This document shows, piece after piece, positions 54,115-62,916 of a stretch of DNA of 64,000 nucleotides. Position numbers and translations under genes: made by a program. Under the pieces are notes generated by a model that did no database searches, was not told the origin of the DNA, and saw only the letters and a program-made list of their open reading frames with translations. The DNA comes from Streptomyces sp. NRRL F-5122 (lineage in GTDB: Bacteria > Actinomycetota > Actinomycetes > Streptomycetales > Streptomycetaceae): contig NZ_LMWH01000105.1 in assembly GCF_001507435.1 (NCBI RefSeq), positions 1 through 64,000 on the forward strand. The letters are read 5' to 3'. Positions within the stretch are counted from its first letter, which is position 1. Every line of letters starts with the position of its first letter.

Positions 54115-55524
54115 TCAGCTCCCGCTTCCGTATGCCGCCGCCGCGTCCTTCTCCAGCTTCGCCTGGGTCCCCGCGACGTCCTTCGGGTTCTTCAGGAAGT
54201 CCTGGAGGTCCTTCCACTCACCCTTGCCGGGCGTGCCGCCGAAGGCCTGCGGGGCCTGATCGGACATGTCGAAACGGAAGTTGTCGCCGGCCGAGACGAG
54301 TGCCTCGGCCATCTTCCGCTGCACGTCGTTGGGGTAGGCGGACAGTGCGACCGACTTGTTCGGCGAGAGGTAGCCGCCGAGCTTCGCCTGGATCGTCGCG
54401 GCGTCCGGCGAGGCCAGGAAGGTGACCAGTGCCTGGGCCGCCTCGGAGTCCTTGAGGACGACGGCCGCGTCGCCGCCGGAGACCACGGGTGCCTGGCCGC
54501 CCACTGCCGGGAAGGGGAACACCTTCGCGTCCGTGCCGATCTTCGCCTTGGTCTCCGCGATGTTGACCTGCGCGAAGTCGCCCTCGAAGACCATGCCGGC
54601 CTTGGGCTGGTCGCCCCCGGTGAAGGCCTGGGTGACGGATGCGGGGAACTCCGTCTGCAGCGCGCCGTTCGCGCCGCCCGCGACGAAGTCCTTCCTGCCC
54701 CAGATCTGGGCGAGCGTGGTCAGCGCTTCCTTCACGGACGGGTCGGTCCACTTGATCGTGTGCTGGGCGAGCTGGTCGTACTTGTCCGGTCCCGCCTGTG
54801 AGAGGTAGACGTTCTCGAACCAGTCGGTGAGGGTCCAGCCGTCGGCGCCGCCGACGGAGAACGGGGTGACCCCGGAGTCGTAGACGGCCTGGGCCGCCGT
54901 CATCAGCTCCTCCCAGCGCTTGGGCTCCTGTGCTCCCGCGTTCTCGAAGACCTTCGCGTTGTACCAGATCAAGGACTTGTTGGCGGCCTTGTAGTAGGCG
55001 GCGTACTGCTTGCCGCCGACCTTGCCGAGGTCCTGCCAGCCCTGGGAGTAGTTCTTGCTCAGCTCGGCCTGGGCCTCGGGGCCGAGCGGCTTCGCCCACT
55101 TCTTGTCGACGGCCTGCTTGATGGCGCCGGGCTGGGGGAGCAGCGCGACGTCCGGCGGCTGTCCGCCGGCGATCTTCGAACCGAGGAAGTTGATGATCGG
55201 GTCCTGGGCGGGCACGAAGGTGACCTTGGCGCCCGTGCGCTTCCCGAACTCCGCGAGGACCTGTTTGAAGTTCTTCTGCTCGCCACCGGTCCAGACGGCG
55301 GCGACCTCCAGGCTCTGGCCTTTCAGCTCGGGGAGCGTGACGGTGGAACCGCTCTCCTTGCCGTCGGCGCTCGGTTTGTCGTCGCTGCTCTTGTCGTTGC
55401 CGCCGCCGCAGCCGGTGAGGGCGAGTGCCCCGGCGAGGAAGGCGGCCGCCGCGGTCAGCGCGGCTCTGCGGGTCGAGTGGGTGGGCTGTTTCGGCGACTT
55501 GCGCATACGAAGAGTGCTGTGCAT
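54115..55524 (-). CDS. Extracellular sugar-binding lipoprotein of an ABC importer
   Basis: A 469-residue family 1 solute-binding protein. The N-terminus has HSTRRAALTAAAAFLAGALALTGC with lipidated Cys39 and a twin-Arg pair (possible Tat export). The mature protein has the two-lobed pattern: LKGQSLEVAAVWTGGEQKNFKQVLAEFGKRTGAKVTFVP, DVALLPQPGAIKQAVDKKWAKPL, WYNAKVFENAGAQEPKRWEEL and aromatic residues in GGADGWTLTDWFENVYLS that could stack on sugar. ATG 55524 was chosen; ATG 55506 is the alternative. It is the first gene of the importer operon. The sugar is unknown; its position next to a wall-polymer region does not settle it. Confidence 0.9.
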   Translation of the reverse strand: MHSTLRMRKSPKQPTHSTRRAALTAAAAFLAGALALTGCGGGNDKSSDDKPSADGKESGSTVTLPELKGQSLEVAAVWTGGEQKNFKQVLAEFGKRTGAKVTFVPAQDPIINFLGSKIAGGQPPDVALLPQPGAIKQAVDKKWAKPLGPEAQAELSKNYSQGWQDLGKVGGKQYAAYYKAANKSLIWYNAKVFENAGAQEPKRWEELMTAAQAVYDSGVTPFSVGGADGWTLTDWFENVYLSQAGPDKYDQLAQHTIKWTDPSVKEALTTLAQIWGRKDFVAGGANGALQTEFPASVTQAFTGGDQPKAGMVFEGDFAQVNIAETKAKIGTDAKVFPFPAVGGQAPVVSGGDAAVVLKDSEAAQALVTFLASPDAATIQAKLGGYLSPNKSVALSAYPNDVQRKMAEALVSAGDNFRFDMSDQAPQAFGGTPGKGEWKDLQDFLKNPKDVAGTQAKLEKDAAAAYGSGS

Positions 55525-55690
55525 CACTGCCCCGTTCTTCGTTCCTCGTCGAACGTTCGAGTGCTGTCCCGTGCGCTCCGGTCTACGCGGGGTCCTTCGG
55601 GTCGGCAAGAGCGCCTGCACTGTCAACCCCGCGATCGTGACCGCGTCGTGACGTACCGTCAACGATGCGGCCCGGTGCGACTCGGTACAG

Positions 55691-55710
55691 GCCGGGCACG
55701 GGCCCCCGGC
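55691..55710 (-). terminator. Short hairpin after the FHA/FtsK-like gene
   Basis: GCCGGG and CCCGGC form a 6-bp stem with an 8-base loop immediately beyond the stop at 55712 on the minus strand. It is a weak candidate for ending that transcript before the sugar importer operon. Confidence 0.35.
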
Positions 55711-55711
55711 G

Positions 55712-58700
55712 TCACAGCAGCGAAGGCACCTCGATCGCCGACACCGAACGTGCGGCCCGCTCCAGCGCGCTCGCCAGCAGGGCCAGGTCCGTCGGGCCGT
55801 TGCCCAGTTCGCGGACGGGACGCCGGGCAGGCGGGTCGCCCATGCGCTGCCACTCCAGTGGGACGACCGTGGGCCGCAGCGTCGCCGTGCGGGGGATGCG
55901 GCCGGTGATCCGCCCACCCTGGAAGGGCGTCACCCTGCCGTCCGCCCCTGTCAGCCGCCCACGTCCGGGCGCCGGTTCGTCCGTGCCCGGGGAGACCTCC
56001 TCGAGCGCGATCCGCAGTGCGGCCGTCCGGGCCGGCTCCCATTGCGCCGTCCGCCCACCGGGGGCGGCGGCGGCGACAAGATGCACGCCCAGCCGATTGC
56101 CCTCACGGGCCACCGCCTCCAGGGCGCGCACCACCGATCCGGCCGCCGGGCGTCCCGGCGAGCCGAGCGCCGGTGACAGCAGCGCGTCGAGGTCGTCGAC
56201 CAGCACGACCAGCCGCGCCGGCGGCGGCACCTGCTCCGTCCGCTGCCGGGTCGCCGCGGGGCGCAGCCTCAGCGTGGTGCTCGGCGGCGTGTCCAGGTCG
56301 CCGGAGTCCGAACTCCCCGTCCGCTGCGGCCCGATGCGGCCCGACACCCCTTGGCGCGCGTGCCACTCGGCGAAGCCGAGCCGTCCCAGCAGTTCGGCCC
56401 GCCGCTTCAGCTCGGCGGTCAGCGACTGGGCGAAGTCCCGCATGCGCACCGGGTCGTTGGCCGCAAGGTGCGTCGTGACGTGCGGCAGGTCCAGGCAGGC
56501 CTGCAGGCCGTCTCCGCCGGCGTTGCCGTTGGTCCCGCAGTCACGGCCGTCGACCAGCACGATCCCGAGCCGGTCCGGCCGCTCGGCCGACGCGAGCGAC
56601 GCGGCGATCGAGCGCAGCAGTTCCGTACGGCCGCTGCCGGGCGGTCCCTCCAGCAGCAGATGCGGCCCCTCCGCCGCCAGGTCCAGACACACCGGGCCGC
56701 GCGGCCCGGCGCCGAGCACGGCCCAGACACGTCCGCCCGGCGCCTGGGTGTCGTCCATCGCATCCGCCCAACGCGCCATCAGCGACGCCGGGGTGGCCCT
56801 GGCCAGGCCCAACTCGTCCAGCAGCCGCGCCGCCTGGGGCAGCGGCGCCGAGACGCGCGTGTGCCGGTCACCGCCGCCGTCGGTACGCAGCGGGGCGAGG
56901 GCCCGCGCGAACCGCTCGGCCCACGCCGGGGACACCGCGTCGACCGCGGCGACCGTGCCGTGACCCACGGGGGCGCGGAGTCCGAGCGCGGCGTTCGCGC
57001 CCTCACCCGGCGCGACCCGCAGCAGGCGCAGTGCCGTGGCCACGTCGCCGCTCAGCAGTGCCACGGCCCCGCACTCGCGGAACGCGGGCGAGACGGCGCA
57101 CGCCGCCTCGAAGGTCGCCGTCATCGGCGAGGCGGGCGAGGCAGGAGGCGCCTCGGCCAGGCAGACCACATGGATCCCGGCCCGCGCGCCCTGCTGCGCC
57201 AGCCGCGCCACGGCCTCGCGCACGGCGGCACCGCCGGGGTCCCCGTCGACGATCACCACGGTGTACGGCCCGGGGAACGCGCCGCCCGCGGGGCCGTCCT
57301 CCCGCGCCCAGGAGGGGCGACGGGCGGCACCGCGCGGTGAGGCGTCCTGGGGACCGACCGGATCGGCGGGGTGCGGAGGGAGGCCCCGGGGCTCGCCGGC
57401 CGGACCGTCCGGGGCGGTTCCGTGCGGGGGACCCGTGAGCCCGTCCTGGTCGGTGAGGTGGTCCTCGAGGCGGCGCAGCAGCTCGTCCGTGCGTGCCGCC
57501 GCCTGTTCGCGGTCGTAGGCCAGCAGGAGCCTGCAGTCCTGCCCATGGGCCGGGCGCAGATGGGGCAGCCAGCCGAGCCAGGACCAGTCGGCGGTGCGCT
57601 CCTCCAGCGGACGGGAGCGGTCCGCGCTGATCAGGACCAGCTCCAGCGTGTCGGGGGAGTGCAGCGCGGCGAGCTGCGCGATCACCACACGGGCCAGCCC
57701 GGACAGCCGCTCCCGGGGCCCCGCGAGGCCGAGCGAGCCCACCTCGCGCAGTCCGGCGGTCACGGGGACGGCGGGCAGCAGTCCCGAACCGTCCGGGGCC
57801 GCCCGGTCGGCCGTGCCCAGCCGCACGGTGAGCGTCTCCGGATGCCCTGGTCCGCGCTCCCACAACCGCGGACCCGGGCCGAGGACGGCCAGCAGCAGCG
57901 ATGCCGGGTCGGGCCACTTCTCCGGGGCGGCGGCCGCCAGGAACGCGGGCGCCGGCGCACCCGCGTCCGCGTCGTACGCCCTTGCTCCGATGCCGCTCTG
58001 GTCTCCGCGGCCGCCGGTCAGCCTGCGCGCCCACGCGGTGAAGCCGCGCCTGCGCAGCCCCGCGGGCACGTCCGTGCCGCGCGGTGGGGTGCCCTTGCGT
58101 GTGCTCTCGCCAGCCAGGTCCCGGCTCTCGATCGAGGGGGCTCCGCCCTGCCCCGGAACGACCGGAGCCGTCGGGGTGCCGTCCGCGTTCCGCGGGTGCC
58201 GGGGCTGGAGCGGGTCCGTGAACGCGGGGGAGGGCGGCTCCACGGCCCCGTGCTCCTGGGCGCCCGAGCCGGCCGCGTCCGCGGCGCCCCAGGCCGTGAC
58301 ACCGAACCCGTGATGCGTGTCGCCCGCGAGGCCGCCGGCGGGACCGGTGCGCCGGGCGCCGGCGGGACCGCCGCCCGTTCCGGTGAGGTCGGCGGTGCCG
58401 GAACCAGCCGCCGTGGCGTTCCCCTGGTGTGCGGGGGGCACGGATGCCGGCCGCGCGGCCGGCGCCGGGCTCTCGGTGTCCGTCTCGCCGAGGACGCGTA
58501 CCCGGCCCTCTCCGTCCGGTGCCGTGCCCACGGGGCGCACCCGGCCCGGCAGGGTCAGCCGCAGGGCCGATTCGCCGATACGGAGCAGGGCGCCCGGGGC
58601 GAAGCGCACCGGGCGGTCGGCCACCGGGCTGCCGTCGAGCACGGTGCCGTTCGTGGAGTTCAGGTCGGTGACCGAGACGCTGCCGTCGTCGGTGACCGTG

Positions 58701-59128
58701 ATCGCGCAGTGCAGCCGGGAGACGTCCGGGTCGTCCAGCGGGACGTCCGCGTCGGCGGAGCGGCCGATGCGGATGGCACCGCCGTGCAGCAGATGGACGC
58801 CGCCCGCGTCCGGGCCCGCGACCACGTGCAACTGGGGCGCGTCCGCGTCGGGCTCGGGGCCCGGATCCGCGGGGGCGCCGAGGGTCAGTACCGCGCCGTC
58901 CAGCAGTGGCGGTTCACCCAGGGTGCAGCGCTGCGCGTCCAGCCGCTCCGCGCCCGCGTACAGCACCGAGGGACCCTCGCCCGAGCCGGCCGCCGCGGCC
59001 AGGCCAGACGCGACCGCGGCCAGCGCCGTCCCGGCGGGAGCGGTGACCAGCACATCGCAGCGCGCGGCGCGTGCCCGGGACTCCGGGGGCGGTCCCAGCG
59101 GGTCTACGACGGTCAGCCGGATCTGCAT
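55712..59128 (-). CDS. FHA domain / FtsK-SpoIIIE (EssC-like) protein
   Basis: A 1138-residue protein. The N-terminal ~95 residues resemble the small EssC/YukD-like domain. The FHA domain (about 100-195) is complete: IRIGRSADADVPLDDPDVSRLHCAI and DLNSTNGTVLDG, residues that bind phosphothreonine. A disordered Gly/Pro/Thr linker (about 200-370) leads to FtsK/SpoIIIE-like ATPase modules. The only clear P-loop, EGPPGSGRTELLRS (near residue 828), has Arg where Lys is expected; a Walker-B-like segment is RLVVLVDDLDALL. No membrane helix is obvious. ATG 59128 begins MQIRLTVVDPLG. It is divergent from pkaA, so it may be a phospho-dependent partner of that kinase. Confidence 0.88.
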   Translation of the reverse strand: MQIRLTVVDPLGPPPESRARAARCDVLVTAPAGTALAAVASGLAAAAGSGEGPSVLYAGAERLDAQRCTLGEPPLLDGAVLTLGAPADPGPEPDADAPQLHVVAGPDAGGVHLLHGGAIRIGRSADADVPLDDPDVSRLHCAITVTDDGSVSVTDLNSTNGTVLDGSPVADRPVRFAPGALLRIGESALRLTLPGRVRPVGTAPDGEGRVRVLGETDTESPAPAARPASVPPAHQGNATAAGSGTADLTGTGGGPAGARRTGPAGGLAGDTHHGFGVTAWGAADAAGSGAQEHGAVEPPSPAFTDPLQPRHPRNADGTPTAPVVPGQGGAPSIESRDLAGESTRKGTPPRGTDVPAGLRRRGFTAWARRLTGGRGDQSGIGARAYDADAGAPAPAFLAAAAPEKWPDPASLLLAVLGPGPRLWERGPGHPETLTVRLGTADRAAPDGSGLLPAVPVTAGLREVGSLGLAGPRERLSGLARVVIAQLAALHSPDTLELVLISADRSRPLEERTADWSWLGWLPHLRPAHGQDCRLLLAYDREQAAARTDELLRRLEDHLTDQDGLTGPPHGTAPDGPAGEPRGLPPHPADPVGPQDASPRGAARRPSWAREDGPAGGAFPGPYTVVIVDGDPGGAAVREAVARLAQQGARAGIHVVCLAEAPPASPASPMTATFEAACAVSPAFRECGAVALLSGDVATALRLLRVAPGEGANAALGLRAPVGHGTVAAVDAVSPAWAERFARALAPLRTDGGGDRHTRVSAPLPQAARLLDELGLARATPASLMARWADAMDDTQAPGGRVWAVLGAGPRGPVCLDLAAEGPHLLLEGPPGSGRTELLRSIAASLASAERPDRLGIVLVDGRDCGTNGNAGGDGLQACLDLPHVTTHLAANDPVRMRDFAQSLTAELKRRAELLGRLGFAEWHARQGVSGRIGPQRTGSSDSGDLDTPPSTTLRLRPAATRQRTEQVPPPARLVVLVDDLDALLSPALGSPGRPAAGSVVRALEAVAREGNRLGVHLVAAAAPGGRTAQWEPARTAALRIALEEVSPGTDEPAPGRGRLTGADGRVTPFQGGRITGRIPRTATLRPTVVPLEWQRMGDPPARRPVRELGNGPTDLALLASALERAARSVSAIEVPSLL

Positions 59129-59669
59129 CGCCGTCAGCGGTCCCTTCTGCACGGGCGCCCGAGGCCGGAAAAGGGAGCCGCGTCACGGTCCCGACCGCGA
59201 CCTTCCCCCCACCGCGCACGAGCACATCGGCCAGTACGGGTTGCATCCTCGCACCTGCCACCGACAGTGCGCCCGCCGCCCGCCGTCAAGTGATCTTGAT
59301 TGGTCGGCTCTGCCCGCAAAAGTGCCTGACCAGTGCACGGCCCCTGTCCGCTTGAGATCGGTCACGTCCGGTCCTGGCAACCATGTGCGCCGCAGCGAGC
59401 GTCTTTCCGTCGACGACCGAATATCGAACATTCACGTGCCTCGCGTACGTACGTTCCATGGAGCGGTCGGGAAGGGACGCGGGGACCCGTGGGACCCGGG
59501 TACGTGAACCGGGGAACGGCGGAGTGTCCGCAGACGTCCATGGCTGTGAAAGGCGGCGGACGCACAGCCGTCGACATCCCGGTGCCAGGATCTGCGGCAC
59601 TACAGTGGGTCGGACCACCCTTAGAACGGGTGGACGGTCCGGACAAGCAAGCAGCAGGGAGCGCATGAC
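59129..59669. other. Divergent intergenic region between the FHA/FtsK-like gene and pkaA, no gene seen
   Basis: These 541 bases must contain the promoters of both genes. TACAGT at 59601-59606 could be a -10 for pkaA, followed by GGGT-cggacc-ACCC (59607-59620). The pkaA ribosome-binding site GGGAG is about 10 bases before its GTG. Open frames in the region have poor codon bias and no recognisable products. Confidence 0.45.
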
Positions 59670-61325
59670 GTGCGGCCGGTAGGCAGCAAGTACCTGCTCG
59701 AGGAGCCGCTCGGACGCGGCGCCACGGGCACCGTCTGGCGAGCCCGCCAGCGGGAGACCGCGGGTGCCGAGGCGGCCGTCGCGGGGCAGCCCGGCGAGAC
59801 CGTGGCGATCAAGGTCCTCAAGGAGGAGCTGGCGAGCGACCCCGACGTCGTGATGCGGTTCCTGCGGGAGCGGTCCGTCCTGCTCCGGCTGACCCACCCG
59901 AACATCGTGCGCGTGCGGGACCTGGTGGTCGAGGGCGATCTGCTGGCCCTGGTCATGGACCTCGTCGACGGCCCCGACCTGCACCGCTACCTCCGTGACA
60001 ACGGGCCCTTCAGCCCCGTCGCCGCGTCCCTGCTCACCGCGCAGATCGCCGACGCGCTGGCCGCGAGTCACGCGGACGGCGTAGTGCACCGCGACCTCAA
60101 GCCGGCGAACGTCCTGCTGCGGCAGGACAGCGGCCGGATGCACCCGATGCTGACCGACTTCGGGATCGCCCGGCTGGCGGACTCCCCGGGCCTCACCCGC
60201 ACGCACGAGTTCGTGGGCACGCCCGCATACGTCGCACCCGAGTCGGCCGAGGGCCGCCCGCAGACCTCCGCCGTCGACATCTACGGTGCCGGCATCCTGA
60301 TGTACGAGCTGGTCACCGGGCGTCCTCCGTTCGGTGGAGGGTCGGCCCTTGAGGTGCTCCACCAGCACCTGAGCGCCGAACCGCGCCGCCCCTCGACGGT
60401 GCCCGACCCGCTGTGGACGGTCATGGAGCGCTGCCTGCGCAAGAACCCGGACGAGCGGCCCAGCGCCGAGAACCTGGCGCGGGCACTGCGGGTCGTCGCC
60501 GAAGGGGTCGGCGTGCACGCGAACTCCGCGCAGATCGCCGCCGCGGAGGGGGTGGGCGCGCTGCTCGCCCCGGACCCCGATCCGGCGAGCGTCCCGGGCT
60601 CCGCCGACCCCACCCAGGTGCTGCCGCACAACGCCGCCGGATACGACCCGAACGCGGCGACCAGCGTCCTGCCGAACACCCCGGGCGCCGGGGACCCCAC
60701 CACCGTGCTGCCGAGCACCGGCGCGGCGGACCCCACCACCGTGATGCCGCCGGTGCCGCAGCACCAGCCGGGCGGTCAGCCCCGGCAGGAGGAGCAGCCG
60801 CACCCCTGGCAGACGCAGCTGCGCGCGGCCCGCGACCGCAACGAGCAGACGCAGGTCCAGGCGTACCTCGACCCCGACCAGGACCCGCTGCGCCGCCGGC
60901 CGCAGCGGCAGGTCGCCCGGCCTCAGCAGGGGCAGCGGCAGTCCGGGCCCGGGTACGGGCATCCGCAGCAGCAGGGCTACCCGCAGCAGCAGCCCCAGCA
61001 GTACGCGCCCCAGCGTCAGCAGTACGCGCCCCAGCAGCAGCCGCAGCGGTACGCGCCCGCGCCGCAGCAGCCCCGGCAGCCCGCCCCGCGCCCGGCGCGC
61101 GAGCCGCGGCAGCGCAGCGCCAACCCGATGAAGATCCCGGGACTCGGCTGCCTGAAGGGGTGCCTGTTCACGATCGTCATCCTGTTCGTGGCCGGGTGGC
61201 TGGTCTGGGAGTTCAGCCCGCTCCAGGAGTGGATCGGTACGTCGAAGTCGTACTGGGCGCAGCTGAGCCAGTGGTTCTCCGACGTGACCGGCTGGATCGG
61301 GAAACTGGGCGGCGGCACGTCCTGA
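59670..61325 (+). CDS. pkaA: Membrane-anchored Ser/Thr protein kinase PkaA
   Basis: A 551-residue Hanks-type kinase. The kinase domain (residues 1-275) has LGRGATGTVW (P-loop), VAIKVLKEE (catalytic Lys), VVHRDLKPANVLL, DFGIARL, GTPAYVAPE and DIYGAGILMYEL. Residues about 313-360 carry four TxV(L/M)P elements (DPTQVLP, AATSVLP, DPTTVLP, DPTTVMP). A Gln/Pro/Tyr-rich stretch with YAPQ repeats follows (about 420-475), then a membrane helix GCLFTIVILFVAGWLVW (about 495-511) and a short outer tail. GTG 59670 has GGGAGC 9 bases upstream. It matches the Streptomyces PkaA/PkaB pair and lies upstream of pkaB. Confidence 0.93.
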   Translation: MRPVGSKYLLEEPLGRGATGTVWRARQRETAGAEAAVAGQPGETVAIKVLKEELASDPDVVMRFLRERSVLLRLTHPNIVRVRDLVVEGDLLALVMDLVDGPDLHRYLRDNGPFSPVAASLLTAQIADALAASHADGVVHRDLKPANVLLRQDSGRMHPMLTDFGIARLADSPGLTRTHEFVGTPAYVAPESAEGRPQTSAVDIYGAGILMYELVTGRPPFGGGSALEVLHQHLSAEPRRPSTVPDPLWTVMERCLRKNPDERPSAENLARALRVVAEGVGVHANSAQIAAAEGVGALLAPDPDPASVPGSADPTQVLPHNAAGYDPNAATSVLPNTPGAGDPTTVLPSTGAADPTTVMPPVPQHQPGGQPRQEEQPHPWQTQLRAARDRNEQTQVQAYLDPDQDPLRRRPQRQVARPQQGQRQSGPGYGHPQQQGYPQQQPQQYAPQRQQYAPQQQPQRYAPAPQQPRQPAPRPAREPRQRSANPMKIPGLGCLKGCLFTIVILFVAGWLVWEFSPLQEWIGTSKSYWAQLSQWFSDVTGWIGKLGGGTS

Positions 61326-61527
61326 ACGAGGGGGTCGGAGAGCCCAAGAACCCTTCGAGCTTGGGGATTTGTCGACACCTGACGGGTGATTTCCGCCTTG
61401 GCGGTGAAGGTTGCGGCCCCGGACGCGTAGTTTTGTCGACCGGGTCCGGGGATCCGCGGCATCCGCCGCGGCATCACCGACCCGGAACGGCGCAGCGTCG
61501 GCAACACGCGTCCCAGTAGGAGCAGTC

Positions 61528-62763
61528 TTGGCACGGAAGATCGGCAGCCGGTACACCGCGAACCAGATCCTTGGGCGGGGGAGCGCCGGCACGGTGTGGC
61601 TGGGCGAGGGGCCGGAAGGGCCCGTCGCCATCAAGCTGCTCCGGGAGGACCTCGCGTCCGACCAGGAGCTCGTGGGCCGCTTCGTCCAGGAGCGCACGGC
61701 GCTGCTGGGGCTCGACCACCCGAACGTCGTCGCCGTGCGGGACCTGGTGGTCGACGGCAACGACCTGGCGCTGGTCATGGACCTGGTCCGGGGCACCGAT
61801 CTGCGGACCCGCCTGGACCGCGAGCGCCGCCTGGCGCCCGAGGCCGCGGTGGCGATCGTCGCGGACGTGGCGGACGGGCTGGCGGCGGCGCATGCGGCCG
61901 GGGTCGTGCACCGGGACGTGAAGCCGGAGAACGTGCTGCTGGACATGCAGGGGCCGCTCGGCCCGGGCGGCGCCCACCCCGCGCTGCTGACCGACTTCGG
62001 TGTCGCCAAGCTGATCGACTCACCGCGCCGCACCCGGGCCACGAAGATCATCGGCACTCCGGACTACCTCGCGCCGGAACTGGTGGAGGGGCTGCCGCCC
62101 ACGGCCGCGGTGGACATCTACGCGCTGGCGACGGTCCTGTACGAGCTCCTGGCCGGCTTCACGCCCTTCGGCGGCGGGCACCCGGGCGCGGTGCTGCGCC
62201 GCCATGTCACCGAGACCGTCGTGCCCCTGCCCGGCATCCCGGACGAGCTGTGGCAGCTGATCGTGCAGTGCCTCGCGAAGGCCCCCGCCTCGCGGCTGCG
62301 GGCGTCGGAGCTCGCGGCGCGGCTGCGGGAGCAGGTGCCGATGCTGACCGGGATGCCGCCGCTGGACGTGGACGAACCCGATGCGGAGCCGGCCGAGGAG
62401 CCGCCGTACGAGGCGGTGGTGCCGGGCGAGCGGGCCACGGCCCGGGAGCGCCGCGGGTCCGTCCCTCTGGTGCCGGGCGCGAAGCCGGACTCCAACCGGG
62501 ACACCCACACCTCGATGCGGGTGCCGGCGCCGGACGAGCTGGCCGGCGGCGCCCGGGGCACGGCCCGCGCGCCCCGGGCCGCGGGCGCCCCGCGCCCGGG
62601 ATCGGCCCGCCATCGCGCGCAGACCCGCAGGCGCCGGCTCGTCCTGGGCGCGGTGACGGCGGCCCTGCTGGCGGCGGTCGGGGTGGGGGCGTGGCTCGCG
62701 ACGTCCGACGCCGACGACGGGCAGCCCCCGGCGACCCCGAACTCGGCTCCGGCGTCCCCCTGA
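61528..62763 (+). CDS. pkaB: Membrane-anchored Ser/Thr protein kinase PkaB, TTG start
   Basis: A 411-residue Hanks-type kinase. Motifs are ILGRGSAGTVWLGEG, VAIKLLRED, LVMDLVRGTDLRTRL, VVHRDVKPENVLLDMQG, LLTDFGVAKL, IGTPDYLAPELVEG and DIYALATVLYELL (domain about 8-270). A Pro/Arg/Ala-rich linker ends in a membrane helix RRLVLGAVTAALLAAVGVGAWLA (about 370-392) and a short outer tail. The start is TTG 61528: AGGAG lies 5 bases upstream and the protein then begins ARKIGSRYTANQIL, like its relatives. The open frame continues to 61411 but without support. The 202-base gap after pkaA may hold its own promoter. A strong hairpin follows. Confidence 0.93.
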   Translation: MARKIGSRYTANQILGRGSAGTVWLGEGPEGPVAIKLLREDLASDQELVGRFVQERTALLGLDHPNVVAVRDLVVDGNDLALVMDLVRGTDLRTRLDRERRLAPEAAVAIVADVADGLAAAHAAGVVHRDVKPENVLLDMQGPLGPGGAHPALLTDFGVAKLIDSPRRTRATKIIGTPDYLAPELVEGLPPTAAVDIYALATVLYELLAGFTPFGGGHPGAVLRRHVTETVVPLPGIPDELWQLIVQCLAKAPASRLRASELAARLREQVPMLTGMPPLDVDEPDAEPAEEPPYEAVVPGERATARERRGSVPLVPGAKPDSNRDTHTSMRVPAPDELAGGARGTARAPRAAGAPRPGSARHRAQTRRRRLVLGAVTAALLAAVGVGAWLATSDADDGQPPATPNSAPASP

Positions 62764-62808
62764 CGGCGGGCGCCCGCGTGACCGCCGACGTCCCGCCCCA
62801 CTGCTTCC

Positions 62809-62844
62809 GGCCGGTGCGGGGGCGGCGCGGGTCCCGCACCGGCC
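62809..62844 (+). terminator. Terminator hairpin after pkaB
   Basis: GGCCGGTGCGGG (62809-62820) and CCCGCACCGGCC (62833-62844) form a perfect 12-bp stem with a 12-base loop, 46 bases after the pkaB stop and upstream of prfB. It separates the kinase operon from prfB. Confidence 0.75.
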
Positions 62845-62916
62845 CCGGCGCCCGGCCTTTCCGTAACCGGCGGTCACCCGGCGTTCACCGCCTGGCGGAG
62901 CCGTTACGCTGGATGC

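Noticed and set aside
59362..59668. Small open frames in the FHA/pkaA intergenic region
   Set aside because: Third-position bias is weak, frames exist on both strands, and no ribosome-binding site or motif supports them.
60960..61090. Repetitive CAGCAGC / TACGCGCCC blocks that might suggest a CRISPR or satellite
   Set aside because: They encode the Gln/Pro/Tyr-rich linker of PkaA in frame, with irregular unit lengths and no spacers.
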